From an uncultured Desulfosoma sp. (GTDB lineage Bacteria > Desulfobacterota > Syntrophobacteria > Syntrophobacterales > DSM-9756), in assembly GCA_937960435.1 (NCBI GenBank), contig CALGPN010000006.1, forward strand, positions 1 through 36,995: a DNA stretch of 36,995 bases, written 5' to 3'. The notes under the pieces were generated by a model. It searched no databases, was not told the origin of the DNA, and saw nothing but the letters and a program-made list of their open reading frames with translations. Shown one piece after another: positions 14,263 to 23,111 of this stretch (its first letter is position 1; every line of letters starts with the position of its first letter). The position numbers were made by a program, and so were the translations under genes.

Positions 14263-15261
14263 ATGGAAAAACACTATCGAGACATCATCGATCAGGTGAA
14301 CATGTTGGAGGTGTTCAAGGCCCGCCGCGTCGTGCAGAGGACCCTCCCCAGAACCCCCCTTGCCCGTTACGAGAGGTTGTGCGCAGACTTGGGGGCCGAC
14401 ATCTACGTCAAGCATGAGAATCACCTGCCCACCAATTCCTTCAAAGTCCGTGGCGCGGTCAATTTCATGGCTCATGTGACGCCGGAGATCCAGCGTCACG
14501 GGATCGTTGTGGCCACCCGGGGCAACCACGGCATGGCGGTGGCGTGGGCGGCTCGGGAAAAAGGGGTCTTTTGCCACGTGGTGGTCCCCGAAAGCAATGA
14601 TCCGGAAATGAATGCGGCCATCACGTCCTACGGGGGGCAGCTGATCGTCAAGGGCGCGGATTTTTATGAAGCCCAAGACTACTGTGAAGAATTGGCGGAA
14701 AGTGCCGGGTATTACTACTTGAGGCAAGGCAATGAGCCTCACCTCATCACGGGTATTGCCGTCATGGGTCTGGAGATTTTCGAAGAACTTCCCGAAGTGG
14801 ACGTCATCCTCATGCCTATCGGCGGGGCGACGGGCTGTGCGGCTTTGGCCACGGTCATTCAGGGAATCAATCCCAAGGTGGAGCTCATCGGCGTGCAAGC
14901 GCAGAACATCCCGTCTTTTTATGAATCATGGAAACAAAAAAAGAAAGTGACCGTCCCCTTGGCGGAAACGGTGGCCGACGGGTTGGCGGCCCGCTCGGTT
15001 TTTGAGGTCCCGTTCCTCATCCTGAAGGATATGGTGCGCGACGTCGTTTTGTTGACGGAAGGTGAACTTCTTGAGGGAGTTCGGTTGGCGTTGCGCTACA
15101 CGCACAATCTGGCGGAAGTGGCGGGGGCGGCCGCCCTGGCGGCGGCGTTCAAGATCCGAGAGCGCTTGGCCGGCAAAAAAGTCGTCGCGGTGATGACCGG
15201 GGGAAACATGACGTATGGAAAGTTGGCCAAAATTTGTTCCGAGCTCTCGCCCGCGACCTAA
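14263..15261 (+). CDS. PLP-dependent threonine dehydratase-like ammonia-lyase
   Basis: A 332-residue fold-type II PLP enzyme. NSFKVRGA holds the cofactor lysine (Lys61), ATRGNHGMAVAWAA is the Asn loop, and PIGGATGCAAL is the phosphate-binding loop. There is no C-terminal ACT domain, so it should not be feedback-inhibited like biosynthetic IlvA. The RGNHG form of the Asn loop is closer, from memory, to EutB/phenylserine-dehydratase-like members than to classical threonine deaminases, which read SAGNHAQG. The exact substrate is therefore open (Thr, Ser or a beta-hydroxy amino acid). AAGGAGG precedes ATG 14263; an upstream in-frame ATG would add 34 residues without support. It is monocistronic, converging with pyrR. 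Confidence 0.82.
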   Translation: MEKHYRDIIDQVNMLEVFKARRVVQRTLPRTPLARYERLCADLGADIYVKHENHLPTNSFKVRGAVNFMAHVTPEIQRHGIVVATRGNHGMAVAWAAREKGVFCHVVVPESNDPEMNAAITSYGGQLIVKGADFYEAQDYCEELAESAGYYYLRQGNEPHLITGIAVMGLEIFEELPEVDVILMPIGGATGCAALATVIQGINPKVELIGVQAQNIPSFYESWKQKKKVTVPLAETVADGLAARSVFEVPFLILKDMVRDVVLLTEGELLEGVRLALRYTHNLAEVAGAAALAAAFKIRERLAGKKVVAVMTGGNMTYGKLAKICSELSPAT

Positions 15262-15399
15262 GACAGGGTTGGGGCGTGGTGTCAGGGGCTCAAGCCGAAG
15301 CGACGTTCCGCACGTCTGAGGTCGGCCCGGAGGTCGAGGGACGTGCCCCGGGGAGTGGTCCCGGATAAGGCCGCAGGCCGTTAGAAGGGCAGATGCGAT

Positions 15400-15954
15400 T
15401 TATGCCGCGGAACGGCATTCCAGGACCACCTTGTCGGTTCCGTCTTTTTCCTCCAAATAGACGTTGACCTGTTCTTCGGGGCGGGTTTTCAGCTCCAATC
15501 CCACGAAATGTGCGCAGATGGGCAATTCGCGGTGCCCTCGATCCACCAGGGCGGCAACGCGCACCCTTTTGGGCCGCCCGTAATCCATCAAGGCATCCAG
15601 CGCGGCGCGGATGGTTCGACCGGTGAACAGTACATCGTCCACGAGCACGATATCTTTGTCGTCCAAGGCGAAAGGAAGGACGGTGGCGCGCACTTTGGGC
15701 TGGGTGTGCAGGCGCGACCAATCGTCGCGGTAGAGGTTGATGTCCAGAGTGCCGATGGGGACGTGAAGACCGTGGTCCCTTTCCAGGATTCGGCCGAGGC
15801 GCCGTGCCAAGAAGACCCCGCCCGTGTGAATGCCCACAAGGGCCAACGCCGACGGCTCGTCGGCATCACGGACGATTTCTCGGGCGATGCGCTCCAGGGC
15901 GAGGCCCATAGCATCGCTTTCCATGACCACGTGATTGTGTGGTTTCGCATCCAT
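15400..15954 (-). CDS. pyrR: PyrR, pyrimidine operon regulator / uracil phosphoribosyltransferase
   Basis: A 184-residue type I phosphoribosyltransferase. The PRPP-binding motif [12 protein letters not shown] is at 103-114, and [24 protein letters not shown] and [20 protein letters not shown] are all diagnostic of PyrR. PyrR binds pyr mRNA leaders in Gram-positives; in proteobacteria its regulatory role is less certain, and it may serve mainly in uracil salvage. The ATG at 15954 gives the normal family length with AGG seven bases upstream. The frame can be read 25 codons further upstream, but that adds nothing family-like. No pyr genes are adjacent. Confidence 0.9.
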   Translation of the reverse strand: MDAKPHNHVVMESDAMGLALERIAREIVRDADEPSALALVGIHTGGVFLARRLGRILERDHGLHVPIGTLDINLYRDDWSRLHTQPKVRATVLPFALDDKDIVLVDDVLFTGRTIRAALDALMDYGRPKRVRVAALVDRGHRELPICAHFVGLELKTRPEEQVNVYLEEKDGTDKVVLECRSAA

Positions 15955-16187
15955 ACGGACACCTGCCGTGTCGTCGAGGAAAATGAAAAGGGCGCCTCCA
16001 CAGGCACCCAAATCTCGATGCAATAGCAAAATCCTTCATTTTTACCCTAGGGAAGCAGAAACCCTTTGTCAATGATTTCAGAGGGGCGGTTCGGCATTTT
16101 TCGTGGCCTTCTTGACGAAGGAGCGAGACCTCTGATAAGGGGGGCCGGACGAAGAAAACGCTGCGGCACACAAAAGGAGATTTTCGG

Positions 16188-16874
16188 ATGGGTGCGAAGA
16201 AAATCAAAGTCCGCAAAAAAGACACAGAAAAAGCCGACGAAATTTTGAGTTTGACCGACCGCGTGTGGGAATGGGCTCGACAGCATGTCAACGTCCTTCT
16301 TGGGACGGTGGGCGGACTTCTTTTCGTTCTCGTGGTCTCGTGGGCCTACGGGGCTTATTCGGACATGAAGGAGAGGCGCGCGCAGCGGGATCTTGCCCTG
16401 TTATGGAAAGAAACCGAGGGGTTGGATCGAAAAAACGCCGCGGCGCTGGACGAGCAACTCAATCGTGTGAAAGCCATTGTGGAGGGGCACAAGGGCACTG
16501 CCGCGGCGGCGGGGGCCGCCGTCACCATGGCCCGCCTCCTTTTCGATGCGGGTCGCCCCGAGGAAGCCCTGCAGTGGTACGAACGGGCGCGTAAAGATTT
16601 TCCCAAAGAATCGGGAGCCGACGTCCTCATCGACTATGGGCGCCTCCTGTGCCTGGAAACCTTGGGCCGCGTGGATGAGGCCTTGGCGGGCTGGGCCGCT
16701 TTAGCCGAAAAGGTGGAAGGAGGCCTCAAGAGGGAATGCCTGTGGCATCAGGCGCGGCTGGCATCCGCCAAAGGGGATCGGGATAAGGCCGTGCAGTGGT
16801 ACGATGCGGCTTTGGCCGTCAAAGGCTTTTATCCGGAAGAAGGGTTTCTCAAGGCGGAGAAAAACCGCCTTTAA
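16188..16874 (+). CDS. YfgM-like membrane-anchored TPR protein
   Basis: A 228-residue protein with a basic N-terminus, one membrane helix (about 35-56, VNVLLGTVGGLLFVLVVSW) and a TPR-like domain outside the cytoplasm: AAAGAAVTMARLLFDAGRPEEALQWYERA, then LIDYGRLLCLETLGRVDEALAGW and LASAKGDRDKAVQWYDAAL. This is the architecture of the YfgM/TPR_21 family, which assists periplasmic protein folding near the Sec translocon. AAAGGAGA lies upstream of ATG 16188. It is divergent from pyrR across a 233-bp gap and appears monocistronic. Confidence 0.78.
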   Translation: MGAKKIKVRKKDTEKADEILSLTDRVWEWARQHVNVLLGTVGGLLFVLVVSWAYGAYSDMKERRAQRDLALLWKETEGLDRKNAAALDEQLNRVKAIVEGHKGTAAAAGAAVTMARLLFDAGRPEEALQWYERARKDFPKESGADVLIDYGRLLCLETLGRVDEALAGWAALAEKVEGGLKRECLWHQARLASAKGDRDKAVQWYDAALAVKGFYPEEGFLKAEKNRL

Positions 16875-17081
16875 GCCCCGAGCTCGGCTTCGCAGGGGCG
16901 GGGGCTTAGAACCGCGGCTTTTGGCTTGACACGGAACGTGGCCTTCGGTAAGGAACCCTGCGAAGCAATGGTTTTGGGCACGACCCGGATGAAGGGATAA
17001 CGGAAGGGGCGGCGCGGTGATGATGGACCGGTGTTTTCGCTGGGGCTTTATCGGCGGCAATGGGGGCTTCTTTTTTAAGAA

Positions 17082-17163
17082 GTCTACCCATGGCCGAGCG
17101 GGGTAGGCGAAAAGAGCCGGTCAAGCAGCTCCGCTCAAGCGGGAAAACCAGCCATGGGTAGAC
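17082..17163. repeat. 13-bp perfect inverted repeat
   Basis: GTCTACCCATGGC (17082-17094) is repeated as its exact reverse complement at 17151-17163, with 56 bp between. The arms contain a CCATGG palindrome. It could be an extended RNA hairpin or the ends of a small mobile remnant; no flanking target duplication is obvious. Confidence 0.7.
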
Positions 17164-17214
17164 GAAAACGGAACCCATGGCTTTTGGTGTTTTTAGGGGC
17201 CGTGGGTTCGTGGA

Positions 17215-17330
17215 ACCGACGGCCTTTGTGTTTTTATAAGGCTTTTGCCACCGACTTCACGATTTACGACTTCACGATTTACGACTTCACGATTTACGAT
17301 TTACGACTTCACCGACGGCCTTTGTGTTTT
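17215..17330. repeat. 15-bp tandem repeat bracketed by 20-bp direct repeats
   Basis: Three tandem copies of TTCACGATTTACGAC (the third with one mismatch) occupy 17256-17300, with partial copies after them. The array is bracketed by two identical 20-bp copies of ACCGACGGCCTTTGTGTTTT at 17215-17234 and 17311-17330. Confidence 0.9.
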
Positions 17331-17386
17331 GGTGCGGATTTCGGCACCCCACCGGCAGTTTACAGAGATCAAGGAGGGACAATGCG

Positions 17387-18688
17387 ATGATCTACGACAT
17401 GGAATACGAAACCCTACCCCGTGAGGCCTTGGAGGCCATTCAGCTTCGACGTTTGCAAAACACGCTCCAACGTGTCTATGCCACCGTTCCCTTTTACAAG
17501 AAACGGTTCGACGAGGTCGGGTTCAAACCTGCGGACCTGAGAACCTTAGAGGATCTTCGGCGTGTGCCGTTTACGACCAAGCAGGATCTTCGAGACAACT
17601 ACCCCTACGGGCTTTTCGCCGTGCCTATGGAAAACGTGGTGCGCATCCACGCTTCTTCGGGCACCACGGGAAAACCCACCGTGGTGGGCTACACGGCCCG
17701 GGACATCGAGACGTGGGCGACGCTCATGGCCCGCTCCCTTTCCGCCGCCGGGGCCACTCGAGGCGACATCATCCACAACGCGTATGGGTACGGTTTGTTT
17801 ACGGGAGGGCTCGGTGTTCACTACGGGGCGGAAAAGCTGGGGGCCTCGGTCATTCCCATTTCCGGGGGGAACACCAAGCGGCAGATCATGATCATGAAGG
17901 ATTTCGGCGCCACGATCCTCACCTGCACGCCGTCCTACGCGCTGCATCTGGCGGAAGTCGCCCAGGAGATGGGAGTGGACTTTAAGGACCTGAAATTCAA
18001 GTCGGGACTTTTCGGCGCCGAACCCTGGTCGGAAAAAATGCGGGAGGAGATCGAGAAGAAGCTTCATTTGGATGCCGTCGACATCTACGGGCTGAGCGAG
18101 GTCATCGGCCCCGGGGTGGCGGTGGAGTGCCTGGAAGCCAAAGCGGGACTTCATATCTTCGAGGACCATTTTATTGCGGAGATCATCGATCCGGCCACTG
18201 GAGAAGTCCTTCCTCCGGGATCCGTCGGCGAACTGGTCTTCACCTCCATCACCAAGGAAGCCTTTCCCGTGATCCGCTACCGCACGCGGGACATCACGAG
18301 CCTGAACCCCGAACCGTGCGTGTGCGGTCGCACCTTTGTGCGCATGAACCGCGTGAGCGGTCGAAGCGACGACATGCTGATCATCCGAGGGGTCAATGTG
18401 TTTCCGTCCCAAATCGAAAGCGTGCTCATGGAAATTCAAGGGGTTGAGCCCCACTATCAGCTCATCGTGGATCGTGAGGGCAACCTGGATATGCTGACGG
18501 TCCTCGTAGAAGTCGGCGAGTCGGCTTTTTCCGACAAGGTGAAAACGCTCCAAGACCTGGAAAAAGTGATCACCAAGAATATCAAGGAATATCTTGGAAT
18601 TTCGGCCAAGGTGAAACTGGTGGAACCGAAAACGATTGCTCGCAGCGAAGGCAAAGCGGTTCGGGTGATCGACAACCGAAAACTTTAG
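17387..18688 (+). CDS. paaK: Phenylacetate-CoA ligase (PaaK)
   Basis: A 433-residue ANL-superfamily adenylate-forming enzyme that makes aryl-acyl-CoA from an aromatic acid, ATP and CoA. Complete motifs are visible: the phosphate loop SSGTTGKPT (90-98, Lys96), YGLSE, the CVCGRT cysteine pair, and the C-terminal RSEGKAVRV with catalytic Lys423. AAGGAGGG lies upstream of ATG 17387. It heads an eight-gene plus-strand operon with an ACT protein, a five-part Liv-type ABC transporter and a second PaaK-like gene. Known anaerobic bacteria use such ligases for phenylacetate and related acids, including indoleacetate from amino-acid fermentation, so the substrate cannot be fixed from sequence alone. Confidence 0.93.
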   Translation: MIYDMEYETLPREALEAIQLRRLQNTLQRVYATVPFYKKRFDEVGFKPADLRTLEDLRRVPFTTKQDLRDNYPYGLFAVPMENVVRIHASSGTTGKPTVVGYTARDIETWATLMARSLSAAGATRGDIIHNAYGYGLFTGGLGVHYGAEKLGASVIPISGGNTKRQIMIMKDFGATILTCTPSYALHLAEVAQEMGVDFKDLKFKSGLFGAEPWSEKMREEIEKKLHLDAVDIYGLSEVIGPGVAVECLEAKAGLHIFEDHFIAEIIDPATGEVLPPGSVGELVFTSITKEAFPVIRYRTRDITSLNPEPCVCGRTFVRMNRVSGRSDDMLIIRGVNVFPSQIESVLMEIQGVEPHYQLIVDREGNLDMLTVLVEVGESAFSDKVKTLQDLEKVITKNIKEYLGISAKVKLVEPKTIARSEGKAVRVIDNRKL

Positions 18689-18716
18689 GAGCTTCACAAG
18701 AGAAAGGAGGCCGAGG

Positions 18717-19148
18717 ATGCGCGTCGAACAGATTTCGGTCTTTTTGGAAAACAAGGCGGGCCGGCTCGCGGAGGTCACCCGGATTTTATCGGAAGCCGGC
18801 GTCAACATCCGCGCTTTGTCGCTTGCCGACACGTCCGATTTCGGGATTTTGCGCTTGATCGTCAACGACAACGAAAAGGCCAAGGAAGCTCTCAAGGCCA
18901 ACGGCTTTACGGTGGGCAAGACCGACGTCGTGGCGGTGGAAGTGGAAGACCGTCCGGGAGGGCTCCACAAGATTCTGGATATCCTCCGCAAGGCCGGCAT
19001 CAACGTCGAATACATGTATGCTTTCGTCCAGCAAAGCGGAAACAATGCCGTGATCATTTTCCGCTTCGACAATCTGGACGAAGCGGTTCGGGTTTTGACG
19101 GAAAACGGCGTGACCGTCATCAACGGCAGCCGGGTGTACAGCATGTAA
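18717..19148 (+). CDS. Tandem ACT-domain protein
   Basis: A 143-residue protein of two ACT domains: residues 1-70 ([22 protein letters not shown], then [12 protein letters not shown]) and 71-143 ([21 protein letters not shown], then [12 protein letters not shown]). ACT domains bind amino acids or related small ligands and regulate partner enzymes or genes; this one has no catalytic or DNA-binding part. Stand-alone double-ACT proteins are commonly found next to PaaK-type ligases. It lies 28 bp after paaK with AAAGGAGG ahead of the ATG. It may sense the aromatic amino acid whose degradation supplies the ligase substrate (inference). Confidence 0.9.
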   Translation: MRVEQISVFLENKAGRLAEVTRILSEAGVNIRALSLADTSDFGILRLIVNDNEKAKEALKANGFTVGKTDVVAVEVEDRPGGLHKILDILRKAGINVEYMYAFVQQSGNNAVIIFRFDNLDEAVRVLTENGVTVINGSRVYSM

Positions 19149-19245
19149 GCGAAGGCGCCGACGGGCCGAAAGACCGCGGAGAGTATTCCCGGGGTGTTAC
19201 GGACCGTCGGCTGAGTGAACCCTGGACAAGATAGGAGGACGGGTG

Positions 19246-20406
19246 ATGGAGCGAAAGGCAAGACCGTGGATGTGCTGGATGGCGGCTGCAGCGGTGGCCC
19301 TGGGATTCGTAGCCGGGCCGAAGGCGGGCTTTGGCGCGGAACCTTACAAGGTTGGAGGGATCTTTTCCATCACCGGCTCCTCCTCGTTTCTCGGGGATCC
19401 CGAGAAGAAGAGCCTGGAGATGGCCGTCGATGAGATCAACGCGCAGGGAGGCATCGACGGGCGGCCAGTGGAGGCTGTCATTTACGATACGGAAGGGGAT
19501 CCCACAAAGGCGGTTTTAGCGGTCAACAAGTTGATCAGCAAGGACAACGTCTTGGCCATCATCGGGCCCAGCCTGACCCCCACGACTTTGGCCGTGATGC
19601 CCGTTGTGGAACGGGTCCAGGTGCCGCTCATCAGCTGTGCCGCGGGCATCCAAATCGTTGAGCCCGTCAAGCCCTACGTGTTCAAGACGGCCCAAAGCGA
19701 CGTCCTGGCCGTGGCGACGATTTACAAACACATGCAGAAACACGGCATCAAGAAGATCGGCATCCTCACGGTGACCAACGCCTTCGGGGTCAGCGGCCGG
19801 GATCAGCTGGTCAAGCAAGCCCCGGATTACGGCATCCGAATCGTTAAGGAAGAAGCTTATGGGGCCAACGACACGGACATGACGGCGCAACTGACCAAGA
19901 TCAAGGGCGAAAATCCCGACGCCGTCGTCTGTTGGGGAACCAATCCGGGGCCGGCGGTGGTGGCCAAAAACATGCGCCAGCTGGGACTGACCTTGCCCCT
20001 TTATCAGAGCCACGGGGTCGCTTCACCCAAGTTCATCGAGCTGGCTGGGGAAGCGGCGGAGGGCATTCGGCTTCCCACGGGGAAAATTCTCGTGGCGGAT
20101 CTCCTGCCTGACACGGATCCTCAGAAAGCCGTTCTGAAAAAATACATCGCGGACTACACCCAACGCTATGGCGGCGGTGTTTCGGGCTTCGGGGGCTACG
20201 CCTACGACGCCATGCACATGCTCGCCAAAGCGCTCAAAGGAACCGGCGGCGACAAGGCCAAGATTCGGGACAATCTGGAAAAAATCTCAAACCATGTGGG
20301 CATCAGCGGGGTTTTCACCATGACGCCTCAAGATCATAACGGCTTAGGTCCCGAGGCGTTCGTCATGGTGGAAATCCGCAACGGCACGTGGAAACTCTTG
20401 GACTAA
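19246..20406 (+). CDS. livK: LivK-type periplasmic substrate-binding protein
   Basis: A 386-residue type I periplasmic binding protein of the branched-chain amino acid/aromatic acid uptake family. The signal peptide runs to about residue 31 (AAAAVALGFVAG, then G-F-G-A before EPYKVGGIF). The mature part has the family order: SITGSSSFLGDPEKKSLEMAV, NAQGGIDGRPVE, IIGPSLTPTTLAVMPV and, late, GFGGYAYDAMHMLAKAL. AGGAGG precedes ATG 19246; the GTG at 19243 is less well spaced. In this operon the ligand is more likely an aromatic or aliphatic carboxylate than leucine, because ligase genes flank the transporter; this is inference. Confidence 0.9.
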   Translation: MERKARPWMCWMAAAAVALGFVAGPKAGFGAEPYKVGGIFSITGSSSFLGDPEKKSLEMAVDEINAQGGIDGRPVEAVIYDTEGDPTKAVLAVNKLISKDNVLAIIGPSLTPTTLAVMPVVERVQVPLISCAAGIQIVEPVKPYVFKTAQSDVLAVATIYKHMQKHGIKKIGILTVTNAFGVSGRDQLVKQAPDYGIRIVKEEAYGANDTDMTAQLTKIKGENPDAVVCWGTNPGPAVVAKNMRQLGLTLPLYQSHGVASPKFIELAGEAAEGIRLPTGKILVADLLPDTDPQKAVLKKYIADYTQRYGGGVSGFGGYAYDAMHMLAKALKGTGGDKAKIRDNLEKISNHVGISGVFTMTPQDHNGLGPEAFVMVEIRNGTWKLLD

Positions 20407-20422
20407 AAAACAGGCCGTTCTC

Positions 20423-21301
20423 ATGAGCGAATTCCTGCAGTTTCTCCTCACGGGGATCACTACCGGGGCGATCTACGGTCTGATCGCCCTGGGGTTTAAC
20501 GTGCTCTACAACGCCACCGACTTGATCAATTTCGCTCAGGGGGAATTCGTCATGCTGGGCGGCCTGGGCTTTTACACACTCGGCGTGGTTCTCGGCTGGC
20601 CCTTGGGCCTTTCGTTTGCCGCCGCCGTGGCCGCCGTCTCCCTTCTGGGCCTTCTGCTGGAAAGGGTGGCGCTGCGCCCCGTGAAAAAGCCGGAACCGCT
20701 CCCGCTCATCATCATCACCGTGGGGGCGAGCATTTTTCTTCGGGGTGTAGCCATGCGGCTTTGGGGAAAGGACCCGTACAGTGTGCCGGGACTTACGGCC
20801 TCTGCGGAACCCGTAAAGGTTTTCGGCGCGGCGGTCATGCCGCAGAGCCTGTGGATCGTCGGGATCGTGGTGGCCTTCATGGTGGGCTTGCATCTTTTCG
20901 GCAAAAGGACCCTGACTGGAAAAGCCATGGAGGCCTGCGCCATTCATCGGAACGCCGCCTGGATTTTGGGTATCCCGAGCGATCGCATGGTGCTTTTGGC
21001 CTTTGCCTTCAGTGCCGGGCTGGGGGCTGTAGGGGGGGTGATCATCGCCCCCATCACCATGTGCAGCTACGATATGGGCACCATGCTTGGCCTGAAGGGC
21101 TTTTGCGCGGCCATGCTGGGGGGCTTGGGCAGCCATTGGGGGGCGGCGGTGGGGGGAGTCCTGCTCGGGGTATTGGAATCCCTCGCGGTCGGGTATTTTT
21201 CTTCCGGCATCAAGGACGCCGTCGCGTTTCTGGTCTTGTTGGGGATTCTCTTTGTCCGGCCCGCCGGCCTCCTGGGGGCCTCTGCGGTGAAACGTTTTTA
21301 G
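20423..21301 (+). CDS. livH: LivH-type ABC transporter permease
   Basis: A 292-residue inner-membrane permease with about eight hydrophobic helices. It shows the LivH signatures TGITTGAIYGLIALGFNVLY and LINFAQGEFVMLGG near the N-terminus, and AAMLGGLGSHWGAAVGGVLLG in the second half, the region that contacts the ATPase. It starts 16 bp after livK. It forms the translocation path with the LivM homologue. Confidence 0.93.
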   Translation: MSEFLQFLLTGITTGAIYGLIALGFNVLYNATDLINFAQGEFVMLGGLGFYTLGVVLGWPLGLSFAAAVAAVSLLGLLLERVALRPVKKPEPLPLIIITVGASIFLRGVAMRLWGKDPYSVPGLTASAEPVKVFGAAVMPQSLWIVGIVVAFMVGLHLFGKRTLTGKAMEACAIHRNAAWILGIPSDRMVLLAFAFSAGLGAVGGVIIAPITMCSYDMGTMLGLKGFCAAMLGGLGSHWGAAVGGVLLGVLESLAVGYFSSGIKDAVAFLVLLGILFVRPAGLLGASAVKRF

Positions 21302-21320
21302 CCTTCGGAAAGGAGGGCCG

Positions 21321-22283
21321 GTGAGTTCACGGGCCAGGCTGTATTCCACCGGAATCTTTGCCCTAGGAATTGTGGCGGTCGGGCTGGGGGTGAGCAACCC
21401 CTATGAACAGCAATTGCTCACCATCATCGGCATCCACACGCTGCTGGCTCTGGGGCTGAACATGCTCATGGGCTATGCAGGGCAGATTTCCCTGGGGCAT
21501 GCCGCCTTCTTCGGTCTGGGCGCCTACGGCACGGGAATCTTCACGACCCACTTTCAGTGGTCCCCATGGGCCTCTTTGCCTGTGGTGCTCGTTACTTCCT
21601 GCCTTGTGGGCTATGCGATCGGCCGCCCGATCCTGCGCCTTTCGGGGTATTACCTGGCCATGGGGACTCTCGGCCTCGGCATCATCGCCCATGTCATTTT
21701 TCGTGAATGGGACACATTCACCGGAGGGGCTTCGGGTTTGGTGGGCATTCCTCCCCTTGTTGTGGGGCGACTCGTTCTGGGGCTCGGCCGAACCGGCTTT
21801 TTTGCGGTGTGGGCGACCGTCGTCCTCTTCTTCGTCCTTTGCGGCAGGCTGGTGGATTCGCGCATCGGCCGGGCGCTCCGCGCCTTGGGCGACAGCCCGG
21901 GTGCGGCCGCCGCCTCCGGCATCCACACCGCCCATCTCAAGGCAGTAATTTTTTCTTTCAGCGCCGTCATGGCGGCCTTGGCCGGATACCTCTACGCCCA
22001 TCTTCTGGGATTCATCAGTCCCAGCTCCTTCGATTTTTTGATGTCCATCCGCATGGTCACCATGGTGGTCATCGGGGGCATGGCTAGCATCTGGGGCTCT
22101 CTCCTCGGGGCATCGGTCATCACGCTTCTTCCGGAATGGCTCCACGTGTTCTCCGATTACGAAATGATGGCCTATGGGTTGATCCTCATGGTGGTCATGA
22201 TTTTTCTGCCCCAGGGGCTCACACGAGGGGTTTTGGATGCCTTCCAACGGGCCCGGACACTCAGGGGGGCGGCTTCTTCGTAA
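21321..22283 (+). CDS. livM: LivM-type ABC transporter permease
   Basis: A 320-residue inner-membrane permease. LivM landmarks are LGLNMLMGYAGQISLGHAAFFGLGAYG, ILRLSGYYLAMGTLGLG, FREWDTFTGGASGLVGIP and VIGGMASIWGSLLGASVITLLPE. It starts with GTG at 21321, supported by AAGGAGG eight bases upstream, 19 bp after livH. It pairs with LivH as the second membrane subunit. Confidence 0.93.
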   Translation: MSSRARLYSTGIFALGIVAVGLGVSNPYEQQLLTIIGIHTLLALGLNMLMGYAGQISLGHAAFFGLGAYGTGIFTTHFQWSPWASLPVVLVTSCLVGYAIGRPILRLSGYYLAMGTLGLGIIAHVIFREWDTFTGGASGLVGIPPLVVGRLVLGLGRTGFFAVWATVVLFFVLCGRLVDSRIGRALRALGDSPGAAAASGIHTAHLKAVIFSFSAVMAALAGYLYAHLLGFISPSSFDFLMSIRMVTMVVIGGMASIWGSLLGASVITLLPEWLHVFSDYEMMAYGLILMVVMIFLPQGLTRGVLDAFQRARTLRGAASS

Positions 22284-22316
22284 GGATGGGGCCGAGGTAA
22301 GAAGGAGAAGGGGGTT

Positions 22317-23090
22317 TTGGGCACCCAAAAGCCGTTTCTGGCAATTGACGGAGTCTCGAAAGCCTTTGGGGGCATTCAGGCTCTCTATCAGGTCTCTTTC
22401 GATGTACAGGAAAGGCACATTCATGCCTTGATCGGCCCAAACGGGGCGGGGAAAACGACCCTTTTCAACGTGATTTCCGGGGCTTTTCCTCCCGACGAAG
22501 GCTCCATCCGTCTTGACGGCACGGACATTCAAGGCTGTCCCATGCATGAACTGGTGCGCCTCGGCATTGCCCGAACCTTTCAGAACGTGGAGCTTTTCGC
22601 GGGCATGAGCGTTTTGGAAAACGTCTTGGTGGGATGCCACAGCCGCACACGCTGCGGACTCATCGGCGCCATGGCGCGATGGCCTTGGGTTGTTCGGGAA
22701 GAACGGCGGGCTCGACAGCGGGCCATGGAACTCCTCGACATGGTGGGTTTGGCCGATTCGGCCCACAAGCGGGCCGTGGATCTCCCTTTCGGATGGCAGC
22801 GCCTGGTGGAAATCGCCCGGGCTTTGGCCGCCGAGCCCAAGCTTCTCCTTCTGGATGAACCCGCCGCGGGCCTCAACGCCGTGGAAACCGAAAAATTGTC
22901 CCGCCTGATCCAGCACATTCGCGCTTCGGGCATTACGGTCCTCTTGGTCGAACACGATATGAATCTCACCATGGACATTTCCGACCGCATTGTCGTGTTG
23001 GACCGTGGCCGGAAACTGGCGGAGGGGACGCCTCGGGAGATCCAATCCAGCGACGCAGTCATGGAAGCCTATTTGGGCAAGAAACAGTGA
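22317..23090 (+). CDS. livG: LivG-type ABC transporter ATPase
   Basis: A 257-residue ABC ATPase. Walker A is GPNGAGKTT (about 40-48), the Q-loop region is ARTFQNVELF, the degenerate signature is LPFGWQRLVEIARAL where LivG proteins usually read LPYGQQR, Walker B is LLLLDEPAAGL, and the H-loop is LLVEHDM. The start is TTG at 22317 behind GGAGAAGGGGG; no better ATG exists in frame without losing the first strand. It lies 33 bp after livM and works as a heterodimer with LivF to power import. Confidence 0.92.
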   Translation: MGTQKPFLAIDGVSKAFGGIQALYQVSFDVQERHIHALIGPNGAGKTTLFNVISGAFPPDEGSIRLDGTDIQGCPMHELVRLGIARTFQNVELFAGMSVLENVLVGCHSRTRCGLIGAMARWPWVVREERRARQRAMELLDMVGLADSAHKRAVDLPFGWQRLVEIARALAAEPKLLLLDEPAAGLNAVETEKLSRLIQHIRASGITVLLVEHDMNLTMDISDRIVVLDRGRKLAEGTPREIQSSDAVMEAYLGKKQ

Positions 23091-23111
23091 ACAGGGGGGC
23101 TCTGCCGGTTC

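Larger units (their letters stand above)
16875..17386. other. Repeat-rich intergenic region upstream of paaK
   Basis: No credible gene is seen. The stretch holds an imperfect stem (AAGCCCC with GGGGCTT) just after the YfgM-like stop, a 6-bp hairpin CTTCTT-TTTT-AAGAAG near 17067-17082, a 13-bp inverted repeat, a 15-bp tandem repeat and a pair of 20-bp direct repeats (listed separately). A promoter for the paaK operon is expected here, but I cannot place it with confidence. Confidence 0.6.

Noticed and set aside
17256-17307. Tandem repeats considered as a CRISPR array
   Set aside because: The units are only 15 bp and adjoin each other directly, with no unique spacers and no cas genes nearby.
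17546-19261. 571-codon minus-strand frame opposite paaK and the ACT gene
   Set aside because: It spans two well-supported plus-strand genes and their intergenic gap, with no recognisable domain.
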